Origin: Brachyspira sp. G79
GTDB taxonomy: Bacteria > Spirochaetota > Brachyspiria > Brachyspirales > Brachyspiraceae
Direction of reading: 5' to 3'
NCBI RefSeq assembly: GCF_002379365.1
Contig: NZ_JQIU01000008.1
Coordinates: 2,155,504 to 2,204,563, forward strand
Length of the DNA stretch: 49,060 nt
The notes below the pieces were generated by a model. The model ran no database searches. It had not been told where the DNA came from and saw only the letters and a list, made by a program, of their open reading frames with translations. Positions 1 through 8,885 of the stretch are shown in pieces (position 1 is the first letter of the stretch; every line of letters begins with the position of its first letter). A program made the translations under genes and the position numbers.

Positions 1-128
1 TCATTATTTCCTATAATAAATTTATAAATAATTACCTATGGGTAAATATTTTAATTTTTTGTTTGTATTATTTTTTTTTATAAAAGTTAATGTTAAAAAT
101 TACTTTATTTATTTATAGGAAAAAATAA

Positions 129-812
129 ATGTTAAACGATAAGCCTGTATCATATTTTATAAAAAATAAAAGATATATTCTTGAAAGCAGAAAAAATAAA
201 AACAAAAATGAATTAATTGCTATAGGAAATTTTTTAGAAATTTTAAAAGACGAAGAAATTAATAATGTAACATTAAAAAATTTAAGGGAATGGGATAATA
301 AAAATGTACTTCCAGCATACAGAATTACTCATGGACCTATAAGAGAAAAGGTAAGATACTACAGCAAAGAGCATATTTATATTGTAAGAGAGATACTTCG
401 TTTAAAGGCATTAGGTTTTGAGATACCTGATATTAAAAAGGTTATATTTGATAATATACCAGAATACTTAATATTTGTAAGTAAGGATATACTAAAGAAA
501 GAGGAAATTAAAAAAATGAAGGGCTTAATTGAAAACATCAATAAAAAAGAGGCTGATATAATAAAGGCTATAATAAAAAACACAAAAAAAGAATTTTATA
601 ATAATTTTAATATAGATAATTTAAATGATGAATATATAAAAGATATTATAAGTCAGTATAAAGATTCTAATTTAGAAAATAAAGAAGATGCAAATATCAT
701 AAGGTTTATACTTATTTTGATTAGTGCATTTAATTGCTATGATGAAAATAATAATATCTTTGATAGAGAGAAGTTTTCAAATTATATTAATGATATAGCA
801 GGCAGGTATTAA
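129..812 (+). CDS. MerR-like transcriptional regulator
   Basis: The first 110 residues contain a MerR-type winged-helix pattern: a stretch around LREWDNKNVLPAYR, then a wing ending in VRYYSKEHI, then the helix EILRLKALGFEIPDIKKV. This is the usual DNA-binding order of the MerR family. Residues 115-227 are Lys/Glu/Ile-rich and probably helical, as expected for dimerisation, and show no ligand-binding cysteine pattern that I can see. The target is not evident. The two tiny Asn-rich genes follow on the same strand 47 bases later and could be controlled by it, which is inference. The family call is fairly secure; the role is unknown. Confidence 0.7.
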   Translation: MLNDKPVSYFIKNKRYILESRKNKNKNELIAIGNFLEILKDEEINNVTLKNLREWDNKNVLPAYRITHGPIREKVRYYSKEHIYIVREILRLKALGFEIPDIKKVIFDNIPEYLIFVSKDILKKEEIKKMKGLIENINKKEADIIKAIIKNTKKEFYNNFNIDNLNDEYIKDIISQYKDSNLENKEDANIIRFILILISAFNCYDENNNIFDREKFSNYINDIAGRY

Positions 813-859
813 AGTTATAAGCTTTAATAATTAAATATAAAAAAATTAAGGAGTACACT

Positions 860-1024
860 ATGAGTGAAAAAAAGAAACATCCAAACAATGAAGGTGATAT
901 GGTTAATCCCAATAAAGGTTTTAATGGTAATAATATTATATTTGATAAAAATCAAGGTAATAGAGGCTGGCAGAAAAATCCATTAAACCCAGCAAATAAA
1001 AAAAACAACAATGATAAAAAATAA
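860..1024 (+). CDS. 54-aa Asn-rich small protein, paralogue 1
   Basis: A short frame begins with ATG 6 bases after a good AAGGAG ribosome site and encodes 54 residues with no cysteine, no signal peptide and no membrane segment. It is dominated by Asn, Lys, Gly and Pro. It shares a clear pattern with the next gene: PNNE-DM--NPNKG--GNNI--D-NQGNRG-Q-NP. This co-linear match, and the matching ribosome sites, make both frames credible genes although they are shorter than usual cutoffs. The composition suggests a hydrophilic, disordered protein. I recall small bacterial proteins with NRGxQxNPN motifs but do not know their function. Confidence 0.72.
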   Translation: MSEKKKHPNNEGDMVNPNKGFNGNNIIFDKNQGNRGWQKNPLNPANKKNNNDKK

Positions 1025-1060
1025 AAAGTCAATTAAAAATATTAAAAAAGGAGTAAAATT

Positions 1061-1204
1061 ATGTCAGATAAAATAAAACGTCCTAACAATGAAGCAGATA
1101 TGCAAAACCCTAATAAAGGAAATAACGGAAACAATATACGATATGACCAGAATCAGGGTAACAGAGGCAAGCAGCTAAACCCAAACCAGAACAAAAATAA
1201 ATAG
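1061..1204 (+). CDS. 47-aa Asn-rich small protein, paralogue 2
   Basis: This is the second of two tandem paralogous mini-genes, 36 bases after the first, with its own AAAAGGAG site 7 bases before ATG. The 47 residues repeat the pattern PNNEADMQNPNKG, GNNI, NQGNRG and LNPNQ. The protein is strongly hydrophilic and has no transmembrane or signal segment. It is followed by a long perfect stem that should terminate a transcript covering both mini-genes, and perhaps the MerR-like gene. The function is unknown. The conservation between neighbours is the main evidence that it is translated. Confidence 0.72.
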   Translation: MSDKIKRPNNEADMQNPNKGNNGNNIRYDQNQGNRGKQLNPNQNKNK

Positions 1205-1239
1205 CTGAAATTAAAACCTTAATACTTGCCATAAGTTTT

Positions 1240-1285
1240 TTAAAAAAGTTCATAACTACCCTAGAGTAGTTATGAACTTTTATTA
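1240..1285 (+). terminator. Strong hairpin terminator after the mini-genes
   Basis: A perfect 15-bp inverted repeat (1245-1259 with 1266-1280, loop CCTAGA) is bounded by A-rich sequence before and T-rich sequence after, so it could act in both directions. It sits 40 bases after the second mini-gene. Confidence 0.75.
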
Positions 1286-1374
1286 ATATAATCATTGTTC
1301 AAAACAATAAAAAACTTTATATTTAATAGTTCAATAATAAATAAAATAATAAAAAATTATAAGGAGAAAACAAA

Positions 1375-1683
1375 ATGAAAAAAATTATCAGTATCATAAT
1401 AATATTAATGTTTATGTTATTAATGACAGCTTGTTCTACAGTAGCAACGGCAGACAATATTCCTCAAAGTCTTCAGCTAAGCGGAAGCGATATCACAGTA
1501 GGAGAAGTGCTGACAGCAGAACTTCCATACGATGCAAAAGATACTACATTAAAAGAACAGTTAATAGCAGAGGCTTTGAAAGATACTAATTATGATTTTT
1601 TGATTATGCCTAGATACGAAATTGTACAATCAGGATTCTCTAAAAAAATTAAAATAAGAGGCAGAGGAGCTAGAGTAAAATAA
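1375..1683 (+). CDS. Small lipoprotein of unknown function
   Basis: The 102-residue product starts MKKIISIIII, has a hydrophobic core and a lipobox ending LMTAC at residue 20, so the mature lipid-anchored part is about 83 residues. The mature part contains no recognised motif. Its C-terminus is basic (IKIRGRGARVK). An AAGGAG site precedes ATG. The next gene, downstream on the same strand, begins with the same MKKII start and is also a small lipoprotein, but the mature parts are not obviously related. The export and lipidation call is good; the function is unknown. Confidence 0.75.
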   Translation: MKKIISIIIILMFMLLMTACSTVATADNIPQSLQLSGSDITVGEVLTAELPYDAKDTTLKEQLIAEALKDTNYDFLIMPRYEIVQSGFSKKIKIRGRGARVK

Positions 1684-1797
1684 ATAATTATTAATTCCCC
1701 TAGGGTAAATATTAACTATTATAATTATAAACATTGAATAATTAATTAGTAAGATTTATATTTTATTTATAATAAAAAACTTTAAGGGGAAAACAAA

Positions 1798-2115
1798 ATG
1801 AAAAAAATTATCACTACTATTTTAGCTTTAACTTTATTATCAATGTTTGCAGTATCCTGTAATAAAGGTTTTAGTTTTTATGATTTGGGAGGTACTTGGG
1901 TAGGAAGCGGCGGAAGTTTTACGGTAAACACTTCAGCAAAAACTATAACAAAAAATAATCAGACATACAACGTTCAAGGAGCAAGTGATACAAAAGCTCA
2001 ATTATTAAGTATAATGTTATTGAAAGACGGCAGCAATGCTGGTACTATAACATTCACAAGCAAAACAGAAGCTAATGGTACTGGCGATTTTAACGGCTCT
2101 TGGACTAAACAATAA
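1798..2115 (+). CDS. Small lipoprotein, lipocalin-like strand pattern
   Basis: A 105-residue protein with a lipoprotein signal (lipobox FAVSC, cysteine at residue 21). The mature part contains GGTWVGSGGSF, NGTGDFNGSW and alternating polar/hydrophobic strands. Such a pattern is common in small beta-barrel lipoproteins that begin with a G-x-W motif. This is a fold suggestion only. A GGGGA ribosome site precedes ATG, and a hairpin terminator lies 20 bases after the stop. Confidence 0.75.
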   Translation: MKKIITTILALTLLSMFAVSCNKGFSFYDLGGTWVGSGGSFTVNTSAKTITKNNQTYNVQGASDTKAQLLSIMLLKDGSNAGTITFTSKTEANGTGDFNGSWTKQ

Positions 2116-2135
2116 TAAATATTATTATATATTAT

Positions 2136-2178
2136 AAAAAGCTGTTTGATAAATATAAATTATCAGGCAGCTTTTTTA
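2136..2178 (+). terminator. Rho-independent terminator
   Basis: A 16-bp stem (2136-2151 with 2161-2176, two G-U pairs, loop of about 9) ends in a run of T. It terminates the lipoprotein transcript before the chromate transporter genes. Confidence 0.8.
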
Positions 2179-2319
2179 TATTCTTGATATAATATATTTT
2201 TATTATAAAATTAACTACATAAAAAATTATGAAACAATATTGATTGCAGTTGACAATAATAAAATATGATGTAACTTTATTTAATTATTAAAAAAAAAAA
2301 TTGTTTATGGGAAAAATTA

Positions 2320-2904
2320 ATGGATAATATCAGTCAGTCTAATGAACATGTAAAAAAGCCCAAATGGTATACTATGTTTTTTTCTTTCTTTTATATAGGG
2401 CTTGTTACAATAGGAGGTGGACTTGCTATGCTTCCTATTATGGAAGAAGAGTTTGTAAGTAAAAGAAAGTTCTTAACTAAAGATGAAATAATAGATATAT
2501 TTGCCCTAGCTCAAAGTATACCTGGAGTAATTGCTGTAAACTCATCGCTTCTTACAGGTTTTAAAGTAGCTGGAATATTCGGAGGTATAATGGCTGGAAT
2601 AGGCGTTATGGCTCCTTCATTTATCATTATACTTATGATAGCTCCTATATTTGAGAGATTTCAAAATACAGAGTATGTACATAAAGCATTTTTAGGGATA
2701 CGCGGTGCTATAGCAGGGCTTATACTTCTTTCTGCTTTTGGAATGGGAAAACAGGTAATGAAAGATAAGTTTACTATTATTCTTTTTATACTTAGTTTTA
2801 TTTTGGTTGTATTTTTAAACTTTAATGTAATATATGCCTTGCTTTTATCGGCACTAATAGGCTGGCTCTATTACCTATTTAATAAATATATTATAAAAAA
2901 ATAA
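2320..2904 (+). CDS. chrA: Chromate transporter, N-terminal half-type subunit (CHR family)
   Basis: A 194-residue integral membrane protein of the short-chain CHR family. It shows the signature GGGLAMLP near residues 31-38 and AQSIPGVIAVNSS near residues 66-78, followed by hydrophobic segments to the end. In short-chain systems two half-size proteins form a heteromeric carrier for chromate or another oxyanion. The second half begins 24 bases downstream, so the two are surely co-transcribed. The real substrate cannot be read from sequence; chromate may be a misnomer in an anaerobic gut spirochaete. Confidence 0.88.
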   Translation: MDNISQSNEHVKKPKWYTMFFSFFYIGLVTIGGGLAMLPIMEEEFVSKRKFLTKDEIIDIFALAQSIPGVIAVNSSLLTGFKVAGIFGGIMAGIGVMAPSFIIILMIAPIFERFQNTEYVHKAFLGIRGAIAGLILLSAFGMGKQVMKDKFTIILFILSFILVVFLNFNVIYALLLSALIGWLYYLFNKYIIKK

Positions 2905-2928
2905 TAATAAATAACGGAAATTTATACT

Positions 2929-3507
2929 ATGATATACTTGAGACTTTTTTATGTATTTGCAAAACTCGGACTTTTTACTTACGGAGGCGGATATGCTATT
3001 ATAGCCTTACTTTTAGGAATATTAGAAGATTACGGCTGGGTAACTTCTGCCGAGTTCTCCAATCTTGTGGCAATATCTCAGATAACTCCGGGACCTATTG
3101 CTATTAACTCTGCAACATTTGTAGGATATAAAGTAGCTGGAGTATTAGGTTCTGCAGTTGCTACTTTCGGAATATTTCTCCCTGCATTTGTAATTACTAT
3201 GATAGTATCAAAGTTTTTTTATGCTGTAAAAAATAATGAACAGTTTAACAGTATAATGAATGCTCTTCGTGTATGTGCTGTGGCATTAATAGCTTCGGCT
3301 GTTGTAACTTTTACAAAAGATGCTTTTTTTGTTCAGCTTACAGAAACTTCTATATTAAGAAATATTGTTTTTATTCAAAATATATTTAAATACATTAGTC
3401 CTATAGGAGTATTTATATTTGCTTTATCAATATTCTTAAAGATAAAAAAAGTACCTATACTAGCTATAATAGCTATTTCTGCCGTTTTGGGAATAATTTT
3501 ATATTGA
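2929..3507 (+). CDS. chrA: Chromate transporter, second half-type subunit (CHR family)
   Basis: A 192-residue partner of the preceding gene. It carries the family motifs FTYGGGYAI and AISQITPGPIAINSATFVG, with about five or six hydrophobic segments after them. It is co-directional with the first half and 24 bases away, the arrangement typical of short-chain CHR pairs that act as a two-protein carrier. A convergent lipoprotein gene ends 11 bases beyond its stop. Confidence 0.88.
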   Translation: MIYLRLFYVFAKLGLFTYGGGYAIIALLLGILEDYGWVTSAEFSNLVAISQITPGPIAINSATFVGYKVAGVLGSAVATFGIFLPAFVITMIVSKFFYAVKNNEQFNSIMNALRVCAVALIASAVVTFTKDAFFVQLTETSILRNIVFIQNIFKYISPIGVFIFALSIFLKIKKVPILAIIAISAVLGIILY

Positions 3508-3518
3508 TACAGTTATTA

Positions 3519-3941
3519 TCATCTTACCTTTATAAGATTGCCGCTTCCTTTTGTACCATCATTACGGTCAAAATAAAAATTGAGGGCATAATCAGAAAAA
3601 GTAAAAGTAAAATAATATCTGTATCCGCTTGAAGTTATAGAAGCTGAATATGAATTGTCAGAGAGTTTTACCATATTTTCTTTGTATATATTGTTTAAAA
3701 AAGAGATATATCCTCCTGAAATATTTACAGTTACAACACCGCCTGAAGAAACTGTAACAGAGACATAAGACTGATACGTAATATTATATCTGTCAGTTGT
3801 TGTAATGCCAGCCTCATACAAACCTATATATTTTTTATCTATTTCATTATTATTTAATGATGAGGAGGAAGTATAAAAGTTAAGACAGCTGCATATAAAA
3901 AATGCAGAAAATATAATAATAATTTTTAATAGACTATTCAT
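3519..3941 (-). CDS. Lipoprotein of unknown function
   Basis: The start at 3941 is chosen because it follows a GAGG site by 8 bases and begins directly with a lipoprotein signal (MNSLLKIIIIFSAFFICSC, cysteine at residue 19). An upstream in-frame ATG at 3971 would place ten extra charged residues before the signal. The mature 120 residues are Ser/Tyr/Asn-rich with alternating strands (YQSYVSVTVSSGGVVTV) and no known motif. It looks like a small beta-rich surface lipoprotein. It converges on the chromate transporter pair. Confidence 0.72.
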   Translation of the reverse strand: MNSLLKIIIIFSAFFICSCLNFYTSSSSLNNNEIDKKYIGLYEAGITTTDRYNITYQSYVSVTVSSGGVVTVNISGGYISFLNNIYKENMVKLSDNSYSASITSSGYRYYFTFTFSDYALNFYFDRNDGTKGSGNLIKVR

Positions 3942-3993
3942 ATATTTTGCCTCATAATATTTATAAAACAAAATTAATCAATAAACGTTATAA

Positions 3994-4611
3994 TTAAATA
4001 TTTTTCTTTTTCTCTAAATACACTGTTAATAATTTTTTTATTCTGTCGTATTTAAAGCCCTTTCTCATTAATGCTTTTATTATATAATCTTCTTTATTTT
4101 CTTTATGTTCATACACTCTATAATATTTTTTTATAGCTTCTTTTAATGCTTTATTCTCACTTTTATCGCTTATAGAACTAGATGCTTTTTCTATTAATGA
4201 GTTTTTTACTTTGCATTTTTTGAGATAATCTATAATATGTCTTTTACTCTTTCCTTTGAGTTTTAAACTGCTTACAGCCACTTTTACAAATCTTTTATCA
4301 TCTATGAGGTCATATTCTTTACAGTATGAAACAGCATAATTGATAAATCTTTTTTTATGACCTTTTTTTATTAATTTATCTCTAAGCATACCCTCGCTTA
4401 TAAATCCGCGTTTTAAAACTGAAACAGCCGATTTTCTTGCGGAAGCTTCATATGCCTTATTTCTTATATGAGGAATCTCATCATATTCAAGCTCCATTCC
4501 CTCATACAAATCAAGTTCATAAAGACCGTTTTTAGGTATAGTAAATACTTCTCCTCCTGATATCTTTATATATATTTTATCGCCTTTTAATTTCATTCTT
4601 ATAATAACCAT
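3994..4611 (-). CDS. recX: Regulatory protein RecX
   Basis: About 205 residues with the triple-helix repeats of RecX: residues around 55-95 (RKSAVSVLKRGFISEGMLRDKL), a middle repeat (YDLIDDKRFVK, LKLKGKSKRHIIDYL) and a C-terminal repeat (DYIIKALMRKGFKYDRIKK). RecX binds RecA filaments and modulates recombination and repair. The N-terminal 50 residues are an extra beta-like segment also seen in some RecX proteins. The start could be residue 6 instead. No recA is in the window. It lies 38 bases downstream of the YcxB-like gene on the same strand. Confidence 0.82.
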   Translation of the reverse strand: MVIIRMKLKGDKIYIKISGGEVFTIPKNGLYELDLYEGMELEYDEIPHIRNKAYEASARKSAVSVLKRGFISEGMLRDKLIKKGHKKRFINYAVSYCKEYDLIDDKRFVKVAVSSLKLKGKSKRHIIDYLKKCKVKNSLIEKASSSISDKSENKALKEAIKKYYRVYEHKENKEDYIIKALMRKGFKYDRIKKLLTVYLEKKKNI

Positions 4612-4649
4612 AACAAAATACTATAATAATATTAATAGTTTTTCAAGTA

Positions 4650-5168
4650 TTATTTTTTATAATACAAGAGAAAATTTGTATCGTCAGAATTTAAATAAGA
4701 CTTTGGTATAATAATAGCAGACATTTCATCTACATAAAAAAATATGCATCTGTTAGTAGAATCTATTTTTTGTATATCTTCTTTATTAAACTTGCTCACA
4801 CCGCTATTTTCTTTAAATACAACTTTATCATCATAAACTGTTAATTCTTTATCGCCGAAAACTTTATCGAGCTTTCCGCTTCTTGAATAGTCTTTAACTT
4901 TTTTTACTATCTTTTTTTCTATGCGTTTTCTATATGTTAATATCTGTATAACAGAAAAAGCAGAAACTAATACTGCTATTATAATTATTAAAAATGCATT
5001 ATCTCTAAAGTATAAAGCCATTGCTGCAAATATGATTAAATACAAACCTACTAATATTGCTATAGTTCTTTTTATAGTTTTAGTCATTGAGGTATTCATT
5101 TTTAAATAATGAAGCTGAAAATCTATAAAATCATCTTCTGTAAGTTTGTATTTATATTCTTTTTTCAT
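4650..5168 (-). CDS. YcxB-like membrane protein
   Basis: 172 residues: a cytosolic N-terminus, two adjacent transmembrane helices (about residues 32-50 and 55-75), then a soluble domain. That domain carries the pattern DKELTVYDDKVVFKE, FNKEDIQKI, IFFYVDEMSAIIIPKSYL, which is typical of the YcxB-like C-terminal domain. An AGGTG site precedes ATG. The function of the family is unknown. It is probably co-transcribed with recX. Confidence 0.72.
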   Translation of the reverse strand: MKKEYKYKLTEDDFIDFQLHYLKMNTSMTKTIKRTIAILVGLYLIIFAAMALYFRDNAFLIIIIAVLVSAFSVIQILTYRKRIEKKIVKKVKDYSRSGKLDKVFGDKELTVYDDKVVFKENSGVSKFNKEDIQKIDSTNRCIFFYVDEMSAIIIPKSYLNSDDTNFLLYYKK

Positions 5169-5516
5169 TAACTACACCTATATTTGTATTATATTAAGTA
5201 TAGTATAAGTATATTTTTTTTCAAGTATCAATAACATACTTAAGAACATTTATAAAGTTATTTTATTCATAATTATGGGCTAGCTCACAAAAAATTTTGT
5301 AAATAGGTTTTGAAATAAGTATAATAAACAGTACTTAAAAAATGCGATATAAAATAGCATAATATTTCATATAAATGCTTATTTATAGTGTTTTTAATTA
5401 TTATTTATTAACTATAGTTAATTTTTAGTACAATATAGACATTTATTAAAATTTGTCTTTTTTTATAAAAAATGTTATTATTATAATATATAACTATTAT
5501 ATATGGAGATTATTTT
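5169..5516. other. Gene-free AT-rich spacer
   Basis: 348 bases between divergent genes. I see no ORF or strong hairpin. It contains a GTTTTGAAATAAGTATAATAAA stretch whose near copies also occur at about 12090 and 24890, so it may be a short dispersed repeat or part of a promoter. Confidence 0.4.
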
Positions 5517-5834
5517 ATGTTATTAAAAGATAGAAATGGGGTTTATAAAGGGAAAGCTACAATTAAAAATTTCGTAAAATTAGATATAGATTTAGAGGCT
5601 ATCATATCAGAACAGGGAGATATTACAGTTAATACTTTGGCACCAATAGTAGGCAAATTAAGTCATAGCATATCTTTGGGTTCTAATTATGATAAAGATG
5701 ATTATAATATGAAATTCAACGAAGATAATTTTTACATAAAATTCAATTCCAATGAATCTATAGAGATAGAACTTCCTGAAAACATAAGCGGCAGTTTAAT
5801 AGTAACAAGAAATGTAACATTAAATAGAGTATAA
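5517..5834 (+). CDS. Hypothetical 105-aa protein
   Basis: A soluble protein of 105 residues with no signal or membrane segment. The alternating pattern (KGKATIKNFVKLDIDLEA, GDITVNTLAP, SIEIELPENISGSLIVTRNV) suggests an all-beta fold. A TGGAG site lies 8 bases before ATG and a good terminator follows the stop, so it appears to be a single-gene unit. I do not recognise the family. Confidence 0.65.
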   Translation: MLLKDRNGVYKGKATIKNFVKLDIDLEAIISEQGDITVNTLAPIVGKLSHSISLGSNYDKDDYNMKFNEDNFYIKFNSNESIEIELPENISGSLIVTRNVTLNRV

Positions 5835-5850
5835 TAATTTTAGAAAATAA

Positions 5851-5884
5851 AAAAGACACTGAAAGATATAAAGTGTCTTTTTTA
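5851..5884 (+). terminator. Rho-independent terminator
   Basis: AAAAGACACT (5851-5860) pairs with AGTGTCTTTT (5872-5881), followed by T residues, 16 bases after the preceding stop. Confidence 0.8.
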
Positions 5885-5958
5885 AGCCCCAAAAAATTAA
5901 CCTTATAAGTCAAATTAAAGGAGATAATAAATATAATAAGGAATAAAATTAAGGGGAT

Positions 5959-6032
5959 TGGGCCAGCAGGGACTTGAACCCCGGACCCGATGATTATGAG
6001 TCATCTGCTCTAACCGACTGAGCTACTGGCCC
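5959..6032 (-). tRNA. tRNA with CAT anticodon (tRNA-Met, elongator type likely)
   Basis: On the minus strand the acceptor arms GGGCCAG and CTGGCCC pair perfectly over 7 bp. The D-arm contains AGCTCAGTCGGTTAGAGC. The anticodon stem GATGA/TCATC closes the loop CTCATAA with anticodon CAT. The T-arm has the TTCAAGT loop. The discriminator base is A and CCA is not encoded. A 5' G-C first pair argues against initiator tRNA. A CAT anticodon could also belong to tRNA-Ile2 (lysidine-modified), which I cannot exclude from sequence alone. Confidence 0.93.
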
Positions 6033-6114
6033 CTAAATTTTGTTATTAGATTTAAGTATTATACAAAAAACTCAAAAAATGTCAATACCTAAAAGCAAAA
6101 AAATCATAATTTTA

Positions 6115-7524
6115 TTACAAATTTTCATTCCACTGAGTTACAGCATCATCATTAGATAACTCTTCAATGGAGTTCTTATTAAAAGCAGGGTCTTTATGAT
6201 ATTTTAATCTGCTTACATAATGTTTGGTTAGTAAATATACAGGCTTATTGAGTATCACTATAACAATAATATTAAGCAAAGCCATAAATCCCATAAACAT
6301 ATCTCCTGCTCCCCATATAGTTTTAAAATCAGCAAGTGAACCTGCAAATACCATTATTACTGTCATAGCTCCAACTATTATATATGAAACTATACTGTCT
6401 TTCAAAGCAAAAGCTCCTGTTTTTATATAGAAAAAATTACCAAGTATGGAACTATAAGAGAAAAACAATATACATACTGTTATAAAATAAGACCCAAAAC
6501 TTCCAAGATGCGATTCCATAGCATATTGAAATAAATTAATTCCTTCCATATCTTTTATTACTTTCATAGCTTCAGGGGATAATAAAAGTATAAATCCAGA
6601 TATAGAACAAATTAATATAGTATCAGTAAATACTGAGAACATTTGTATAAGACCTTGTTTGCAAGGGTGCGAAGAATGAGCGGCAGCTGCTGCATGAGGG
6701 GCTCCTCCCATACCAGCCTCATTTGAAAACAAGCCTCTTTTTAATCCATTAGAAATTGTAGTACCTATAGCACCTCCGAAAAATGCACTCGGCTTGAATG
6801 CCTGAACAAAAATAGTTTGAAATACGCTAGGCACTGAAGGCAAATTAGTAACAAATATATAAAGACCTATAAGTATATAAGGTATTGCCATTACTGGTAC
6901 TATAAATACACATGCATGAGTTATAGTATCTCTTCGTTTGCTGAATAAAATTAATCCAGTAATAACAGTTAAAACTACAGCGGTAATTGTAACAGATATA
7001 TTGTATTTTGATAAAGCACCTGATATAGTATTGGCCTGCACACCGTTAAATGTCGTATAAGTAAATATCATACAAATTGCAAATATTGCCGCTAGTATAG
7101 GCTTTTTTAATTTACTTTTTATATAAAAAGAAGCTCCGCCTATAAACTTACCTTGAGAATCTTTTTCTTTATATAGCTGAGCTAAAGTACTTTCAGTAAA
7201 AGCTAAACTTCCTCCAAGTATAGCCATTAGCCACATCCAAAATAATGCACCAGGTCCTCCTGCAGAAACTGCTGCCATAACTCCAGTAATATTACCCGTT
7301 CCCACCCTTGAGGCGGTACTTATACAAAAACTTGCAAAACCAGAAACCCCATCTCCTTTTTCATGAGTGGAAAGTAAAAGTTTTAGAGCATGTATAGAAT
7401 GCGAAATTTGTATTGCCCTTAATCTAAAAGTAAAAAATATAGAAACAACTAAAAATACAGCAAGAAGCAAATAACCATACATTACATTATTTACTGATGT
7501 GATTATATTATTAATAATATCCAT
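6115..7524 (-). CDS. Alanine/glycine:cation symporter (AGCS family)
   Basis: 469 residues with about ten or eleven transmembrane segments. AGCS signatures are present: CISTASRVGTGNITGV near residues 67-82, AFTESTLAQLYKEKD near 105-120, and the family hallmark SNEAGMGGAPHAAAAAHSSHP near 265-285. The family imports alanine or glycine with Na+ or H+ across the inner membrane. Length and motifs are normal, with no truncation. It stands alone between the tRNA and the TPR gene. Confidence 0.93.
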   Translation of the reverse strand: MDIINNIITSVNNVMYGYLLLAVFLVVSIFFTFRLRAIQISHSIHALKLLLSTHEKGDGVSGFASFCISTASRVGTGNITGVMAAVSAGGPGALFWMWLMAILGGSLAFTESTLAQLYKEKDSQGKFIGGASFYIKSKLKKPILAAIFAICMIFTYTTFNGVQANTISGALSKYNISVTITAVVLTVITGLILFSKRRDTITHACVFIVPVMAIPYILIGLYIFVTNLPSVPSVFQTIFVQAFKPSAFFGGAIGTTISNGLKRGLFSNEAGMGGAPHAAAAAHSSHPCKQGLIQMFSVFTDTILICSISGFILLLSPEAMKVIKDMEGINLFQYAMESHLGSFGSYFITVCILFFSYSSILGNFFYIKTGAFALKDSIVSYIIVGAMTVIMVFAGSLADFKTIWGAGDMFMGFMALLNIIVIVILNKPVYLLTKHYVSRLKYHKDPAFNKNSIEELSNDDAVTQWNENL

Positions 7525-7596
7525 TTTTTATCCCCATTATAGTATTTTTTTATTATATATCAAATACTTATAATGTGCAAATGGTTACATATATTA

Positions 7597-8792
7597 TTAT
7601 TTAAAACTGTTTAACTTTTTTGATATTTCATTTCGCTTTTTTATATATTTATCATACAATACTGGGTTTGGACTTTCATTATTAATAATATAAAGATTAT
7701 AATTTACAGCATCAAGAAGTTTATTATAATATATCTCTGAATTATATTTATCTCCCAAAGTATCATATATTTGAGCAAGATTCTCTAAAGCCTCATCATC
7801 ATTTTTATTTACATCAATAATTTTTTTCAAATACTCTATTACAAGATTGCCATTTTTATTCATATCTCTTTTAAGCAAATATACAGCATCTTTTATAAGA
7901 GCTATATCTTTATCGTATATCTCTATAGCTCTATTATAACTTCCAGCTGCTGCTGCATAATCATTTTTTAGTATATAGGCATTTGCCAATTTTTTATAAT
8001 ATATATAATTATTCTTTTTTGCCTCTATTGCCTTAATGTAATTTTCTATACTTAATTCTATATCATCTGGTATAACATTAACTTTGTATCTGCTGCAGTA
8101 ATAATCTCCCAAAGCAGATAAATAATAATGATTATTTTTATCAAGTTTTTTATTCATATTATCAGTAATTATTTTTATATACTCTACTGCTGTTCTATCG
8201 CTTTTAGATATTAAATACTCCAAATAATCTATATTAAAATAAATATTATCTTTATAAAAATTAAAAAATACATCATAAATATTTTTGCTGTCTTCTGCTT
8301 CATATATCTTTTGAGAATAGTATCCTATTAAAGAAATATATTCATCTTCTTTAATATATACTCTATCATTCCTTACAGAAGAATAATGGTATATATCTTT
8401 AAGCATTTGATTAATAGATTCAAATAATTGATCTTCTTTAGAATAAAGTTTTTTTCAAGCCACCTGTCAGATTTGCTTTTATCAAAAATCACATAATTAA
8501 GTATAAACTCTTTCTTATATCTTAATATATCATATGTTACAGAAACATCGGCATTGTTTATCAAAGTAAGTTCTTTAATTTTTGATTTTATTGAATTATA
8601 ATTATCTGTTTTTATATTATTATTAGGAACTATATCAAAATCAGAATACAAAAATATATTCTTCTTTACAATGTCATTTACAGCATAAAGAGTATAATTA
8701 TTAGAGTAAGAAGTTTCAAATATAATAATTTTTTTCTCTGCTGAAGCGTGTAAAACAATAATTAAAAATAAAGTAATAATTTTTTTTATCAT
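7597..8792 (-). CDS. Exported TPR protein, split by an apparent frameshift
   Basis: Two overlapping frames join into one natural protein. The N-terminal part (from 8792) has a signal peptide (MIKKIITLFLIIVLHASAE) and about 115 more residues. The C-terminal part has TPR-like helical pairs (YYKKLANAYILKNDYAAAAGSYNRAIEIYDKD and EALENLAQIYDTLGDKYNSE). The switch lies at an A7 run (T on the plus strand, 8449-8455). With eight As the reading WLEKKLYSKEDQLFESINQ continues smoothly into MLKDIYHYSS. The indel may be a sequencing undercall or a real slippage site. Roughly 398 residues are expected. TPRs mediate protein-protein contacts; the partner is unknown. Confidence 0.7.
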
Positions 8793-8830
8793 TAAAAAAA
8801 TATACAATATAAATATAAAAAAATCTATAC

Positions 8831-8859
8831 TTGTATTTTATTTATGAACACTATATTAT
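8831..8859 (+). promoter_or_regulatory. Probable sigma-70 promoter of folD
   Basis: TTGTAT (8831-8836), a 17-base spacer and TATTAT (8854-8859), 27 bases before the folD start. Predicted from sequence only. Confidence 0.5.
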
Positions 8860-8885
8860 AGAGAAAATTATAATTAGGAGATTAT

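Noticed and set aside
1110-1295. Antisense 61-codon frame over the second mini-gene
   Set aside because: No ribosome site; overlaps the paralogue-supported frame and the terminator.
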